NCBI GenBank assembly: GCA_942490995.1
Contig: CALOBG010000130.1
Coordinates: 62,001-126,000, forward strand
Reading direction: 5' to 3'
DNA length: 64,000 bases
DNA from: UBA981 sp942490995
Lineage (GTDB): Bacteria; Pseudomonadota; Gammaproteobacteria; Ga0077536
Part shown: one piece after another, positions 1 to 8,387 of the stretch
How positions within the stretch are numbered: the first letter of the stretch is position 1
How the letters are laid out: each line of letters opens with the position of its first letter
Notes under the pieces: model-generated
The model's input: only the letters and a program-made list of their open reading frames with translations
Databases searched by the model: none
Told to the model about the DNA's origin: nothing
Made by a program: the position numbers and the translations under genes

Positions 1-414
1 GCGCAGGTAGCGGTAGAGATCAAAAAAGCTGACCCCGGGTTCGACATAGGCATAGGCGAGATCCTCGTTGACCTCGAGGATGCGGTTCATACGCTTGAGA
101 TCGAGAACCACCGTGCCGGGCACCAGCGGGGCGGCGCCACCGTAGGCGAGGTTCTTGCCGGTCGAGATCGGCCACAACGGTACCCCGTACTTTACCGCGA
201 CCCTGACCACGGCCTGGACTTCCTCGACGCTGGCCGGGGCAACGAAGCCGCCGGCGACGAATTCCAGCGGGTCGCCGGCGTTGAACGGATCGTGGTAGGT
301 CTCGCGGTCGGCCTTGCTCGCCGAAGCCCATTGCGGCCCGACGACGTCGGCAAATTCCCGAAACGCCGCGGCGAATCGGTCCGGCGTGACACCGGGTGGT
401 AAACGCTCACTCAT
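1..414 (-). CDS. FAD-linked oxidase, 4-cresol dehydrogenase/vanillyl-alcohol oxidase type (partial, N-terminal 138 residues)
   Basis: This is the start of a gene that runs off the left edge. Translation from the ATG at 414 gives a protein starting MSERLPPGVTPDRF. It contains the block PLWPISTGKNLAYGGAAP followed by LDLKRMNRILEVN and YVEPGVSFFDLYRYL, which is the N-terminal FAD-binding (PP-loop) region of the vanillyl-alcohol oxidase family. The block resembles p-cresol methylhydroxylase flavoprotein and vanillyl-alcohol oxidase. Such enzymes oxidise para-alkylphenols using covalently or tightly bound FAD. The C-terminal cap domain, which sets substrate and electron acceptor, is outside the window, so dehydrogenase and oxidase cannot be told apart. 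Confidence 0.8.
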   Translation of the reverse strand, partial: MSERLPPGVTPDRFAAAFREFADVVGPQWASASKADRETYHDPFNAGDPLEFVAGGFVAPASVEEVQAVVRVAVKYGVPLWPISTGKNLAYGGAAPLVPGTVVLDLKRMNRILEVNEDLAYAYVEPGVSFFDLYRYLR

Positions 415-614
415 ATCATTCCTTCCAGCCGTTACTGCACCGGCGATCGATGCGGCATGCGATGACCGCTGCAACCGCATAGTAACCGGGCGGCCAGGCC
501 GATCCGCGCGTCGCCAGCCCGGCGCCGGTTGATGATTAACGGTGTGTTGTGATTGTGACTGCGCCGGTGGCCGAAGCCAACCACCACGACGCTGGTCGCG
601 GCGGCTGCAGCGCA

Positions 615-646
615 CAAAAAAAGGCGCCTTTACAGGCGCCTTTGCG
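615..646 (-). terminator. Rho-independent terminator of 6S RNA
   Basis: A 9-bp perfect stem (620-628 pairs with 635-643, core GGCGCC) with a 6-base loop is followed, read on the minus strand, by a run of seven T. It lies just downstream of the 6S RNA 3' end and would end that transcript. Confidence 0.85.
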
Positions 647-657
647 AGGATTTGAGG

Positions 658-844
658 GTGTTCTCCGCAATGCCGTCGCTGACCGTAATCTTGAACCAGG
701 GGTTCAAGAGTGGAACTTCTCAGGGCGAATCAGGCTTTCCGCTGAGATACGGACTTGCACAACATCGCTGATTGATTGGTCCCGGTACTATTTATTTAAG
801 GCTCAAAGATTTTCGGGTCAGTGGGCGCACAAAGCAGAGAACAC
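658..844 (-). ncRNA. ssrS: 6S RNA
   Basis: This is the regulatory RNA that binds sigma-70 RNA polymerase holoenzyme and dampens housekeeping transcription in stationary phase. The ends pair perfectly over 11 positions apart from one G-U: 5' GTGTTCTCTGC (844-834) with 3' GCGGAGAACAC (668-658). The 3' half carries the conserved TTGAACC...GGTTCAAG hairpin followed by GCGACGGCATTGCGGAGA, close to the E. coli sequence. The predicted length is about 187 nt (184 in E. coli). It sits directly downstream of zapA, the usual gammaproteobacterial place, and a strong terminator follows. The exact 5' end is inferred from the pairing. The downstream partner ygfA seen in enterics is not present here. Confidence 0.9.
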
Positions 845-945
845 TTGAAGGTCATCGTACAGTTTTCCGCAAACTTTAGAAAACCCTGTGTAACGAAGCT
901 TAATCAGGGCACCCTGCCGGCTGGTGGCAGGGCGCCAGGTCCAAC

Positions 946-1278
946 TCAGTGTTCCGAGGAGGTGGTCAGCTCGAACGCCGCGCCACGGTTCAGGGCGTCG
1001 GCGATTTTCGACTGCATGCGTTTGATGCCCTCGCCGATATCGACGGTCAGCGATTCGTTGTTGCGGCGGAATTCGAGGTATTCGTGGGTGATGTTCAGTG
1101 CCGCCATCACCGCAATCCGTTCACTGCCGATGACTTTGCCGTTGTCGCGCTGCTCGACCATCTTGTTATTGAGAAACTGCACGGAGGCAAACAGGGCCTC
1201 GCGTTCGTTTTCCTTGCAGCCGACGACGTACTCCTTGTCGAATATGGTGACCGTGATGGGCTTGACGTCATCACTCAC
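946..1278 (-). CDS. zapA: Cell division protein ZapA
   Basis: A 110-residue cytoplasmic protein that bundles FtsZ filaments at the division ring. The N-terminal half (VTIFDKEYVVGCKENE around 10-25) matches the ZapA globular domain. The C-terminal part, from LNITHEYLEF on, is the long helix used for tetramer formation. Length is normal for the family. It overlaps the upstream ZapB-like gene by four bases (ATGA), so the two are translationally coupled, and 6S RNA follows about 100 bp downstream on the same strand. This order is conserved in gammaproteobacteria. Confidence 0.92.
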   Translation of the reverse strand: MSDDVKPITVTIFDKEYVVGCKENEREALFASVQFLNNKMVEQRDNGKVIGSERIAVMAALNITHEYLEFRRNNESLTVDIGEGIKRMQSKIADALNRGAAFELTTSSEH

Positions 1279-1499
1279 GAGCGCGTCTCCATCGCTTTCA
1301 AACGCGCGATCATGGCTTCGACACGGCTGCGCGCCTGCTCGGTTTTTTCGACCAGGGTCGCGCGTTCGGTAGTCAGGGTCGCCTGCTGGTTGCGCAGCGC
1401 TTCATTTTCATTGGCCAGGCTTTCGACGGTTTTGATCAGGTCATCGACACGCGCTTCCAGCGCGGCCAATTCCAAACTGTCTTTAGTGCCTGTGGCCAT
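1275..1499 (-). CDS. ZapB-like coiled-coil protein (TIGR02449-type)
   Basis: A small 74-residue protein that is almost entirely predicted coiled coil: heptad-like stretches LEARVDDLIKTVESL, NENEALRNQQATL and EKTEQARSRVEAMIARL. It resembles the short family found next to zapA in Pseudomonas-type genomes and is thought to be a functional relative of the Z-ring crosslinker ZapB. It is first in a two-gene operon with zapA (4-bp overlap). The function is inferred from position and architecture; no catalytic motif is expected. Confidence 0.75.
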   Translation of the reverse strand: MATGTKDSLELAALEARVDDLIKTVESLANENEALRNQQATLTTERATLVEKTEQARSRVEAMIARLKAMETRS

Positions 1500-1660
1500 G
1501 TCGTGATACGGTGTTCCGGGGAAGAGAGCGGATGCGCCTCAATATAGAGCGCGAGGGCGCGGACGGTCAACACTGGACCCCGCGAATCGAGCATTTCCTT
1601 CTGCCGGGCGCGCGCGCGTGGGATAATCGCCGTCATGGCTCAGATCACGGCAGCTGAACG

Positions 1661-2218
1661 GTGAGTACGGACCTCCACCAGCACCTGCAGGACGTACTCA
1701 GCGCGCGTGCATGTGACATCGGTGCAGCGGAGTGCCACGGCATGCTGAGTGGCATGTTATGTGGTCCCCGCGCGTTTCATCGCGCCGAGTGGATCGGCCA
1801 CTTCAGTGGTGACGACGACATCAGCGCCTATGCCGGCGCCGATGTCAGCGCGCTGCTCGAGCAGGTCTGCGCCACGACCGTGGCAGCGCTGGACAGCGAT
1901 GAACTGCAATTCACCCTGTTGCTGCCGGCCGACAGCAATGCTGTCGTCGAGCGCGCGGCGGCCTTTGCCGCCTGGTGTCGCGGCTTCCTGTCCGGGTTCG
2001 GGCTGTCCGGCGTCACGGACCTCGCGGTACTGGGCGAAGACGCGCGCGGTTTCCTCAATGACGTGGCGCGCTTCGGCGCCATCGCCATCGACGGGCGCAA
2101 CGCCGAGGACGATGAACGCGCGTTAGTGGAACTGGTCGAGTTCACCCGCATGGGGGTGATGATAATCTACGCCGAAACACGCACGATGGGCGCTTCCCCG
2201 CCACCCTCATTGCATTAG
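1661..2218 (+). CDS. ygfB: UPF0149 family protein YgfB
   Basis: A 185-residue cytoplasmic protein of the YgfB/YecA (UPF0149) family. Features seen are AAECHGMLSGMLCG near 22-35, the AWCRGFLSGFG core near 124-134 and the C-terminal LVELVEFTRMGVMIIYAE. The start is GTG at 1661. YgfB homologues have a modulatory role in gene regulation in Pseudomonas, but the molecular job is poorly defined. It opens a plus-strand run with pepP, ubiH and ubiI, divergent from zapB/zapA; the 161 bp between holds both promoters. The same order is found in E. coli. Confidence 0.88.
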   Translation: MSTDLHQHLQDVLSARACDIGAAECHGMLSGMLCGPRAFHRAEWIGHFSGDDDISAYAGADVSALLEQVCATTVAALDSDELQFTLLLPADSNAVVERAAAFAAWCRGFLSGFGLSGVTDLAVLGEDARGFLNDVARFGAIAIDGRNAEDDERALVELVEFTRMGVMIIYAETRTMGASPPPSLH

Positions 2219-2246
2219 GATTACATTAGGAGCGAGTCTGCAGCCG

Positions 2247-3566
2247 ATGGAGAAACGAGAATTCGCGCGGCGCCGCAAACGCCTGATGGACATCGTCGAG
2301 TCGGGCGCCATCATCATCCAACCCAACGCCCCCGAGCGTATTCGTAACCGCGACGTGTACTACCCGTACCGTTGCGACAGCGACTTTTATTACCTGGCCG
2401 GCTACCCCGAGCCGGAATCGGTACTGGTGCTGGTTCCCGATCGCCCGCAGGGCGAATACCTGCTGTTCTGTCGTGAGAAAGACGAGGAGCAGGAAACCTG
2501 GCATGGCCGGCGCACCGGGCTCGAAGGGGCGTGCGAGGAATACGGCGCCGATGACGCCTTCCCGATCACCGATCTCGACGACATCCTGCCCGGCCTGCTC
2601 GAGAACAAGGAGCGTATTTATTACACCATGGGCCGCTACGCCGAGTTCGACCAGCGCCTGATGGGCTGGCTGAACCGCGTCACGAGCAAAGGCCGCGCCG
2701 GGGTCCATGCACCCGACCAGTTCGTTTCGCTCGGCCACGTGGTGCACGAGATGCGCCTGTTCAAAAGCTCGGCCGAACTCCGGGCCATGCGGCGCGCGGG
2801 ATCGATCGCGGCCGAAGCGCATGCACGGGCGATGGCGATCACCCGTCCGGGCATGCGCGAATACCAGGTCGAGGCCGAGATCCTGCATTGCTTCATGCAC
2901 AATGGCGCGCGCGCGCCGGCCTATCCGTCGATCGTCGGCAGCGGTGCCAACAGTTGCATCCTGCACTACACCGAAAACAGCGCGACGATGAAGGATGGCG
3001 ACGTGTTGCTCATCGATGCCGGCGCTGAGTACGACAGTTATGCCAGCGACGTCACCCGCACGTTTCCGGTCAGCGGCGAATTTTCCGAAACCCAGCGCCT
3101 CGCCTACGAGGTTGTCCTCGAAGCGCAGGCCGCCGCGATCGCGGAGGTGCGGCCGGGCAACAGCTGGAACGAGCCGCACGAAGCGGCGGTGGAAGTGATC
3201 ACCCGCGGCCTCATCGATCTGGGTATCCTCAAAGGTCGTTTGCGCAAGCTCATCGACCAGGAAGCTTACCGGCCCTACTACATGCATAAAACCGGGCATT
3301 GGCTGGGCATGGACGTGCACGATGTTGGCGACTACAAGCTGGCCGACGACTGGCGCACTTTCGAGCCGGGCATGGTGACAACGGTCGAACCGGGCCTGTA
3401 TTTCGCGGCCACCCTGAAGGACCTGCCCAAGCAGTGGTGGAATATCGGCATCCGCATCGAAGACGACGTGCTCGTCACCGAGACCGGCCACGAAGTGCTG
3501 ACCATAGAAGCGCCGAAAAGCATCGCCGATGTCGAGCGCGCGATGCAGCGCTCGCGTGCAGCCTGA
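2247..3566 (+). CDS. pepP: Xaa-Pro aminopeptidase II
   Basis: A cytosolic M24 metallopeptidase that removes N-terminal residues preceding proline. At 439 residues the length is normal. The dinuclear metal ligands are all present: D257 (LLIDAGAEY), D268 (SDVTRTF), H351 (HWLGMDVHD), E381 (VEPGLYF) and E405 (IRIEDDV). The N-terminal creatinase-like domain occupies about 1-165. An ATG start at 2247 lies 28 bp after ygfB. The 3' end overlaps the likely GTG start of ubiH, so the ygfB-pepP-ubiH-ubiI run behaves as one operon. Confidence 0.95.
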   Translation: MEKREFARRRKRLMDIVESGAIIIQPNAPERIRNRDVYYPYRCDSDFYYLAGYPEPESVLVLVPDRPQGEYLLFCREKDEEQETWHGRRTGLEGACEEYGADDAFPITDLDDILPGLLENKERIYYTMGRYAEFDQRLMGWLNRVTSKGRAGVHAPDQFVSLGHVVHEMRLFKSSAELRAMRRAGSIAAEAHARAMAITRPGMREYQVEAEILHCFMHNGARAPAYPSIVGSGANSCILHYTENSATMKDGDVLLIDAGAEYDSYASDVTRTFPVSGEFSETQRLAYEVVLEAQAAAIAEVRPGNSWNEPHEAAVEVITRGLIDLGILKGRLRKLIDQEAYRPYYMHKTGHWLGMDVHDVGDYKLADDWRTFEPGMVTTVEPGLYFAATLKDLPKQWWNIGIRIEDDVLVTETGHEVLTIEAPKSIADVERAMQRSRAA

Positions 3567-4752
3567 CAGCGACTGCCTGATCGTCGGCGCCGGCCTGGTC
3601 GGCAGCATCGCCGCGCTGGCCCTGCACGGGCTCGGCTGCCGTGTGACTCTCATCGAGCGCCGCGCGCAGCTGCATCCGGCGGCGAACCAGGACGTGCGCG
3701 CGCTGGTATTGTCGGCGGGTTCCCTCGCGATCCTCGAGCGCTACGGCTTGTGGCCCGTGCTCGCGCCGGTCAGCACCGCGGTGCGCCGGATCGAGGTGTC
3801 CGATCGCGGTGGCTTCGGCCACGTCAGCCTCGCAGCCGACGACATCGGCCTCGAGGCCCTGGGCTGGGCGTGTCCCGCCGATATCCTGTTGCGCCGCTTC
3901 AACGCCGCGGTCATCGAAAGCGCCGCGATCAAAGTGCATTGGTCCACGCGGTTCCTCGCCGCCAGAGACGTTGCCGATCAGATCGTGGTCACCGCCGAGG
4001 TCGACGGGGTCGAAGTCGATTACCGCACCCGCCTGTTGATCGCCGCCGACGGCAGCGATTCGGCGGTACGCGCGGCGCGTGGCATCGAGGTCGAACGTCT
4101 TGACTACGGGCAGAGCGCTATCGTCGCGACCGTGCGCGCGGCGCGGCCGCTGGCCGGCACTGCCTTCGAACATTTCACCCGCCGCGGGCCACTGGCATTT
4201 ATCCCCTGCGGCGGCGACCGTTACGTGAGTGTGCAGTGTCTCGATCACGCTGCCGCGGATGCCGCCATGGCGCTCGACGGCCCCGCCTACCTGGCCATGC
4301 TCGAGCGGCGTTTCGGTACCCGGCTCGGCGGCCTCGACGAGCTTGGCAACCGGCGCCGGCATGCATTGCTGCGTCAGCGCGCCGAGACGCTGCACGCGCC
4401 GCGTACCTTGATCGTGGGCAATGCCGCCAACACCGTACACCCCAATGCCGCGCAGGGGCTCAACCTCGGTCTGCGCGACGTTCAGGCGCTGGCGAGTTGC
4501 CTGGCCGGCGCGGCCGATCCCGGCGCGGCCGAACGGCTGCGCACCTATCGGCTCGCGCGGCAGCGCGACCATCAACGCACCGGCGCGCTCACTGATGTGC
4601 TGGCGCAGGCATTTCGGTCGCGCCTGGGGCCGGTCAGTTACGTGCGCCGCGCTGCGATGCTGTTGACCGCACACGTTGCGCCCCTGCGGCGACGCCTGCT
4701 GCTCGAGGCCAGCGGTCTGGCCGCACTCGCGCGTGATAGCGCTGCGCACTGA
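3556..4752 (+). CDS. ubiH: 2-octaprenyl-6-methoxyphenol hydroxylase UbiH
   Basis: An FAD monooxygenase of ubiquinone biosynthesis that hydroxylates the ring (C1) of the polyprenyl phenol intermediate, acting with the Ubi complex. The Rossmann motif IVGAGLVGSIAAL lies at the N-terminus and the second FAD motif reads VGNAANTVHPNAAQGLNLG, with the GN variant of GD that E. coli UbiH also shows. The GTG at 3556 places residue 1 just before the Rossmann strand. An ATG at 3529 in the same frame would add nine residues inside pepP. The gene is about 398 residues and is followed 6 bp later by ubiI. Confidence 0.9.
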   Translation: MQPDSDCLIVGAGLVGSIAALALHGLGCRVTLIERRAQLHPAANQDVRALVLSAGSLAILERYGLWPVLAPVSTAVRRIEVSDRGGFGHVSLAADDIGLEALGWACPADILLRRFNAAVIESAAIKVHWSTRFLAARDVADQIVVTAEVDGVEVDYRTRLLIAADGSDSAVRAARGIEVERLDYGQSAIVATVRAARPLAGTAFEHFTRRGPLAFIPCGGDRYVSVQCLDHAAADAAMALDGPAYLAMLERRFGTRLGGLDELGNRRRHALLRQRAETLHAPRTLIVGNAANTVHPNAAQGLNLGLRDVQALASCLAGAADPGAAERLRTYRLARQRDHQRTGALTDVLAQAFRSRLGPVSYVRRAAMLLTAHVAPLRRRLLLEASGLAALARDSAAH

Positions 4753-4758
4753 TCAACC

Positions 4759-5991
4759 ATGAGCCGGCCACGCGAGTTCGATGTGGCGGTGGTCGGCGGC
4801 GGCGTGGCCGGGCTTTGTGCGGCGGCCCTGTTTGCCGAACCCGGCGCCCGGGTTGCGGCGATCGCGCCGGATCTGAATGACGCGTTTCCGCACGCCGCGA
4901 TCGAAGCGCGTAACTACGCCATCTCGCCGGCTTCCGCCGGCGTGCTGCGCGCGGCCGGCGCCTGGGCGCTGCTCGATCACACGCGCTGCGGGGTATTCGA
5001 CGCGATCGAGGTCTGGGACGCCGGCTCGGCGGGCACGCTGTCGTTTGCGCCGCCGCCGGCACACCACGGCGCGATGGGCTGGATTATCGAGCACCAGAAT
5101 CTCGTCGCCGCGCTCAGCGCGAGTGCTGTGAAACGTGAGGTCAGTCTGTTCAGTGCCGGCCTGCGCAGCCTCGCCTGCGGTCGCCCCTCACGCCTGGTCC
5201 TGAGCGATGGCGAAACGCTCGACGCGCGGCTGACCATTGCCGCCGACGGCGCGAACTCGCGGGTGCGCAGCGCGGCCGGGCTGACGGTGAACCGCCGCGC
5301 CTATCGCCAGCGTGCACTGGTCGCCAACGTCGTCACTGAACGGACCCACCAGCACGTCGCCCGCCAGCGTTTTCTCGCCACCGGCCCGCTGGCGTTTCTG
5401 CCCCTCGCCGATGCGCACCAGAGTTCGATCGTGTGGTCATGTGACGAGGACCTGGCCGACGAACTGCAGCCCCTCGGTGCGGCGGCGTTCGCCGAACGTC
5501 TCGGCGCGGCTTTTGAACAGCGCCTCGGGCGCATCGTGACGGTCGACGAGCGGGTCTGGTTCGATCTCGAGTGCGCGCGCGCCGATCGCTGGTTCAACGA
5601 CACCTGCGTGTTGGTCGGCGATGCCGCCCACGTTGTTCATCCGCTTGCCGGACAGGGACTGAACCTCGGCCTGATGGATGTCGCCGCGCTGTGCGAGTGC
5701 CTGGCGGACGGTCGCGAGCAACCGGGCTGGCCGCGACGTCGGCAGCTCAGGCACTACGAACGCTGGCGCAAAAGCGAAGCGCAGACCCTGCGCCTGGTGA
5801 CCGATACGCTGCAGCGCCTGTTCGCACGCAACGAACGGTTGGTGCGCGCGATGCGCGGACGCGGCATGCAGCTTACCGATCGGCTCACGCCGCTCAAACA
5901 CCGCATCATTCGCCATGCCATGGACAGCGGCAGCGTAATCCCGCGCCTCGCCGCGCGCGCTATTGGCGGTAGTTTTTCGTCTACCGCTTAG
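4759..5991 (+). CDS. ubiI: UbiH/UbiF/VisC/COQ6-family hydroxylase, probably UbiI
   Basis: The second FAD-dependent hydroxylase of the ubiquinone pathway (410 residues). Motifs are VAVVGGGVAGLCAAAL at about 9-24, EARNYAISPAS and the C-terminal VGDAAHVVHPLAGQGLNLGLMDV. By position (third after pepP and ubiH, as in E. coli visC) it is most likely the C5-hydroxylase UbiI. UbiF or a broad-range hydroxylase is possible because paralogues are hard to split by motif. Its ATG lies 6 bp after the ubiH stop, so the two are probably co-translated. Confidence 0.82.
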   Translation: MSRPREFDVAVVGGGVAGLCAAALFAEPGARVAAIAPDLNDAFPHAAIEARNYAISPASAGVLRAAGAWALLDHTRCGVFDAIEVWDAGSAGTLSFAPPPAHHGAMGWIIEHQNLVAALSASAVKREVSLFSAGLRSLACGRPSRLVLSDGETLDARLTIAADGANSRVRSAAGLTVNRRAYRQRALVANVVTERTHQHVARQRFLATGPLAFLPLADAHQSSIVWSCDEDLADELQPLGAAAFAERLGAAFEQRLGRIVTVDERVWFDLECARADRWFNDTCVLVGDAAHVVHPLAGQGLNLGLMDVAALCECLADGREQPGWPRRRQLRHYERWRKSEAQTLRLVTDTLQRLFARNERLVRAMRGRGMQLTDRLTPLKHRIIRHAMDSGSVIPRLAARAIGGSFSSTA

Positions 5992-6030
5992 AGAGAATGG
6001 CGCGCCTGCATTTTTGCCGATAGCAACCCT

Positions 6031-6915
6031 ATGAAAAGCGCCGTATTCGAGACGCATATTCGGTCCCTGCCGCTGGTGCAGAAGGGCAAGGTGCGCGACA
6101 TCTATGCGCTCGGCGCCGAACAGCTTTTGATCGTCACCACCGATCGACTTTCGGCGTTCGATGTGGTGCTGCCCGATCCGGTACCGGGCAAGGGTGCGAT
6201 CCTGACCGCCCTGTCGAATTTCTGGTTTGCGCGTACCCGTCATCTGATCGACAACCACCTCGTCGACGTGCCGCTGGCCGAAGTCCTGCCCGATGCCGCC
6301 GAGCGCGCCGAAGTCGAGGGTCGTGCGATCGTGGTGCGCAAGCTCAAGCCGCTGCCGATCGAGGCGGTCGCGCGCGGTTACCTGATCGGATCGGGCTGGA
6401 AAGATTATCAGCGCGACGGCAGCTTGTGCGGCATCCGCCTGCCGGCCGGACTCGAACAGGCGGCCAGGCTGCCCGAGCCGCTGTTTACCCCGGCAACCAA
6501 GGCCGCGGTCGGCGATCACGACGAAAACATCGACTTTGCGCGCGCGGTTGAATTGATCGGCGCCGAGCGCGCCGAACAAGTGCGCGCGATGACCCTGAAA
6601 ATCTACGCCGAAGCGGCCGATTATGCGCGCGAGCGTGGCATCATCATCGCCGATACCAAGTTCGAATTCGGCCTCGATGAGGCCGGCAAGCTGGTTCTGA
6701 TCGACGAAGTGCTGACCTCCGATTCATCGCGCTTCTGGCCGGTCGATGGTTATCGCACCGGCACCAGTCCGCCAAGCTTCGACAAGCAGTTCGTGCGCGA
6801 CTACCTGGAAACCCTGGATTGGGACAAACGGCCGCCCGGTCCGCACCTGCCGCTGGAGATCCTGGAAAAAACCGCGGCCAAGTATCGCGAAGCCTTACAG
6901 CGCCTGACCGCCTGA
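6031..6915 (+). CDS. purC: Phosphoribosylaminoimidazole-succinocarboxamide synthase
   Basis: SAICAR synthetase, the ATP-dependent ligase that joins aspartate to CAIR in purine synthesis. At 294 residues it belongs to the longer PurC form. Key blocks are QKGKVRDIYALG (ATP-binding loop, about 18-29), VARGYLIGSGWKDYQ, the ATKA..GDHDENI block and the C-terminal ADTKFEFGLDEAGKLVLIDEVLTSDSSRF (split by the start of the strand at LVLIDE). It starts 39 bp after ubiI and converges with pyk, whose stop lies 19 bp away. In several relatives a class II aldolase occupies this place next to pyk; none is seen here. Confidence 0.95.
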   Translation: MKSAVFETHIRSLPLVQKGKVRDIYALGAEQLLIVTTDRLSAFDVVLPDPVPGKGAILTALSNFWFARTRHLIDNHLVDVPLAEVLPDAAERAEVEGRAIVVRKLKPLPIEAVARGYLIGSGWKDYQRDGSLCGIRLPAGLEQAARLPEPLFTPATKAAVGDHDENIDFARAVELIGAERAEQVRAMTLKIYAEAADYARERGIIIADTKFEFGLDEAGKLVLIDEVLTSDSSRFWPVDGYRTGTSPPSFDKQFVRDYLETLDWDKRPPGPHLPLEILEKTAAKYREALQRLTA

Positions 6916-6934
6916 ACGCCGCGTCGCGCGGGAC

Positions 6935-8377
6935 TTATTCGACGTGTTCGACGAAGTCACCCACGGTGACGATTTTCATGCCGTTGGTGCCGCCCGAGTA
7001 GCCGTGCATATCGCCCTTGGTGATCATGACCCGGTCACCGTCCTCGACCGCGCCGAGGCCCTTGACCAGGGTCAGTACTTCGCGGGTGACTTCACTGTGC
7101 GCGATCGGCGTGATATCGAAATACAGCGGGTAGACGTCGCGATACAGGGTAACCTTGCGCAGCGTCTCGCGATGCCGCGAGATGGCGAAAATCGGGATCG
7201 CGGTGTTGACCCGCGACATCCACAGCGTGGTCGTGCCTGATTCGGTCAGGGCGGCGATGGCTTTGACGCCGATGCGGTTACCGCAGTAGATGGCCGACAT
7301 GGCGATGGCCTGGTCGACCCGTTCGAAGTCCTGGTCCGGCAGCACCGCGGCGGACGGATCTTTCCACGCGTCCTCGGCGCCGAGACAGATCCGCGACATC
7401 GCCTCGACGGCCAGGTCCGGATAGGCGCCGACGCTGGTTTCGCCGGACAGCATGACCGCGTCGGTGCCGTCGAGTACCGCGTTGGCGACGTCGAACACTT
7501 CCGCGCGGGTCGGCATGGAGCGTTCGATCATCGAGTCCATCATCTGGGTCGCGGTGATCACCGAGCGGTGCTGCGCGCGCGCCTTGCGCACCAGCATTTT
7601 CTGTACCGGCGGCAGGCGCGCGTCGCCGATTTCGACGCCCAGGTCACCGCGCGCGATCATGATGCAGTCCGAGGCGGCGATAATTTCGTCGGCGGCCTCG
7701 ATCGCTTCGGCGCGTTCGATCTTGGCGATAATCCCGGCCTTGCCACCGGCCTCGCGGATCAGCGCCCTGGCGTTTTCGATATCCTGCGCGCTGCGTGGAA
7801 ACGACACCGCGATATAGTCGGCGCCGTTGGCCAGCGCATGGATCAGGTCCTCGCGATCCTTGGCCGTCAGGGCCGGCGCCGACAGGCCGCCACCCTGGCG
7901 GTTGACGCCTTTATGATCGGACAGCGGTCCGCCGGTCATGACCGTGGTTTCGATGGCGTTGCCCTTGACGGTCTCGACTTTCAGCACGATGCGGCCGTCG
8001 TCGACCAGCAGCGTATCGCCACTGACGACGTCGCCGGGCAGCGCCTTGTAGGTAACGCCGACGCGCTCGACGGTGCCGGAGGCGGCCGGATGATCGGCGT
8101 CGATAACAAAACGCGCGCCGGCCACCAGCTCAACCTGTTTATCGGTAAAACACTCGAGACGGATCTTGGGGCCCTGGAGATCGGCGATCAGTCCGAGTTC
8201 GCGGCCGGCAGCGCGCGCCGCTTCGCGTACTTCACGCGCGCGCCGCGCCTGGTCGGCGTGGGCGCCGTGCGAATAGTTCAAACGGGCGGCGTCGAGACCG
8301 GCATCGATGAGCCGCGCCAGCATGCCCGGCTGGTCGGTGGCCGGACCGAGGGTGGCGACTATTTTTGTGCGTCTCAT
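6935..8377 (-). CDS. pyk: Pyruvate kinase
   Basis: Converts phosphoenolpyruvate and ADP to pyruvate and ATP. From the ATG at 8377 the protein begins MRRTKIVATLGPATDQ, as pyruvate kinases do. A GTG at 8401 in the same frame would add eight residues and overlap the pgk stop, so I prefer 8377. Signature blocks are IIAKIERAEAI (active-site Lys), MIARGDLGVEIG, ATQMMDSMI and VMLSGETSVGAYP. Length is about 480 residues, normal for the type II enzyme. It is last in a tkt-gap-pgk-pyk run that links the pentose phosphate and lower glycolytic steps. Confidence 0.95.
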   Translation of the reverse strand: MRRTKIVATLGPATDQPGMLARLIDAGLDAARLNYSHGAHADQARRAREVREAARAAGRELGLIADLQGPKIRLECFTDKQVELVAGARFVIDADHPAASGTVERVGVTYKALPGDVVSGDTLLVDDGRIVLKVETVKGNAIETTVMTGGPLSDHKGVNRQGGGLSAPALTAKDREDLIHALANGADYIAVSFPRSAQDIENARALIREAGGKAGIIAKIERAEAIEAADEIIAASDCIMIARGDLGVEIGDARLPPVQKMLVRKARAQHRSVITATQMMDSMIERSMPTRAEVFDVANAVLDGTDAVMLSGETSVGAYPDLAVEAMSRICLGAEDAWKDPSAAVLPDQDFERVDQAIAMSAIYCGNRIGVKAIAALTESGTTTLWMSRVNTAIPIFAISRHRETLRKVTLYRDVYPLYFDITPIAHSEVTREVLTLVKGLGAVEDGDRVMITKGDMHGYSGGTNGMKIVTVGDFVEHVE

Positions 8378-8387
8378 GGCGGTGTCG

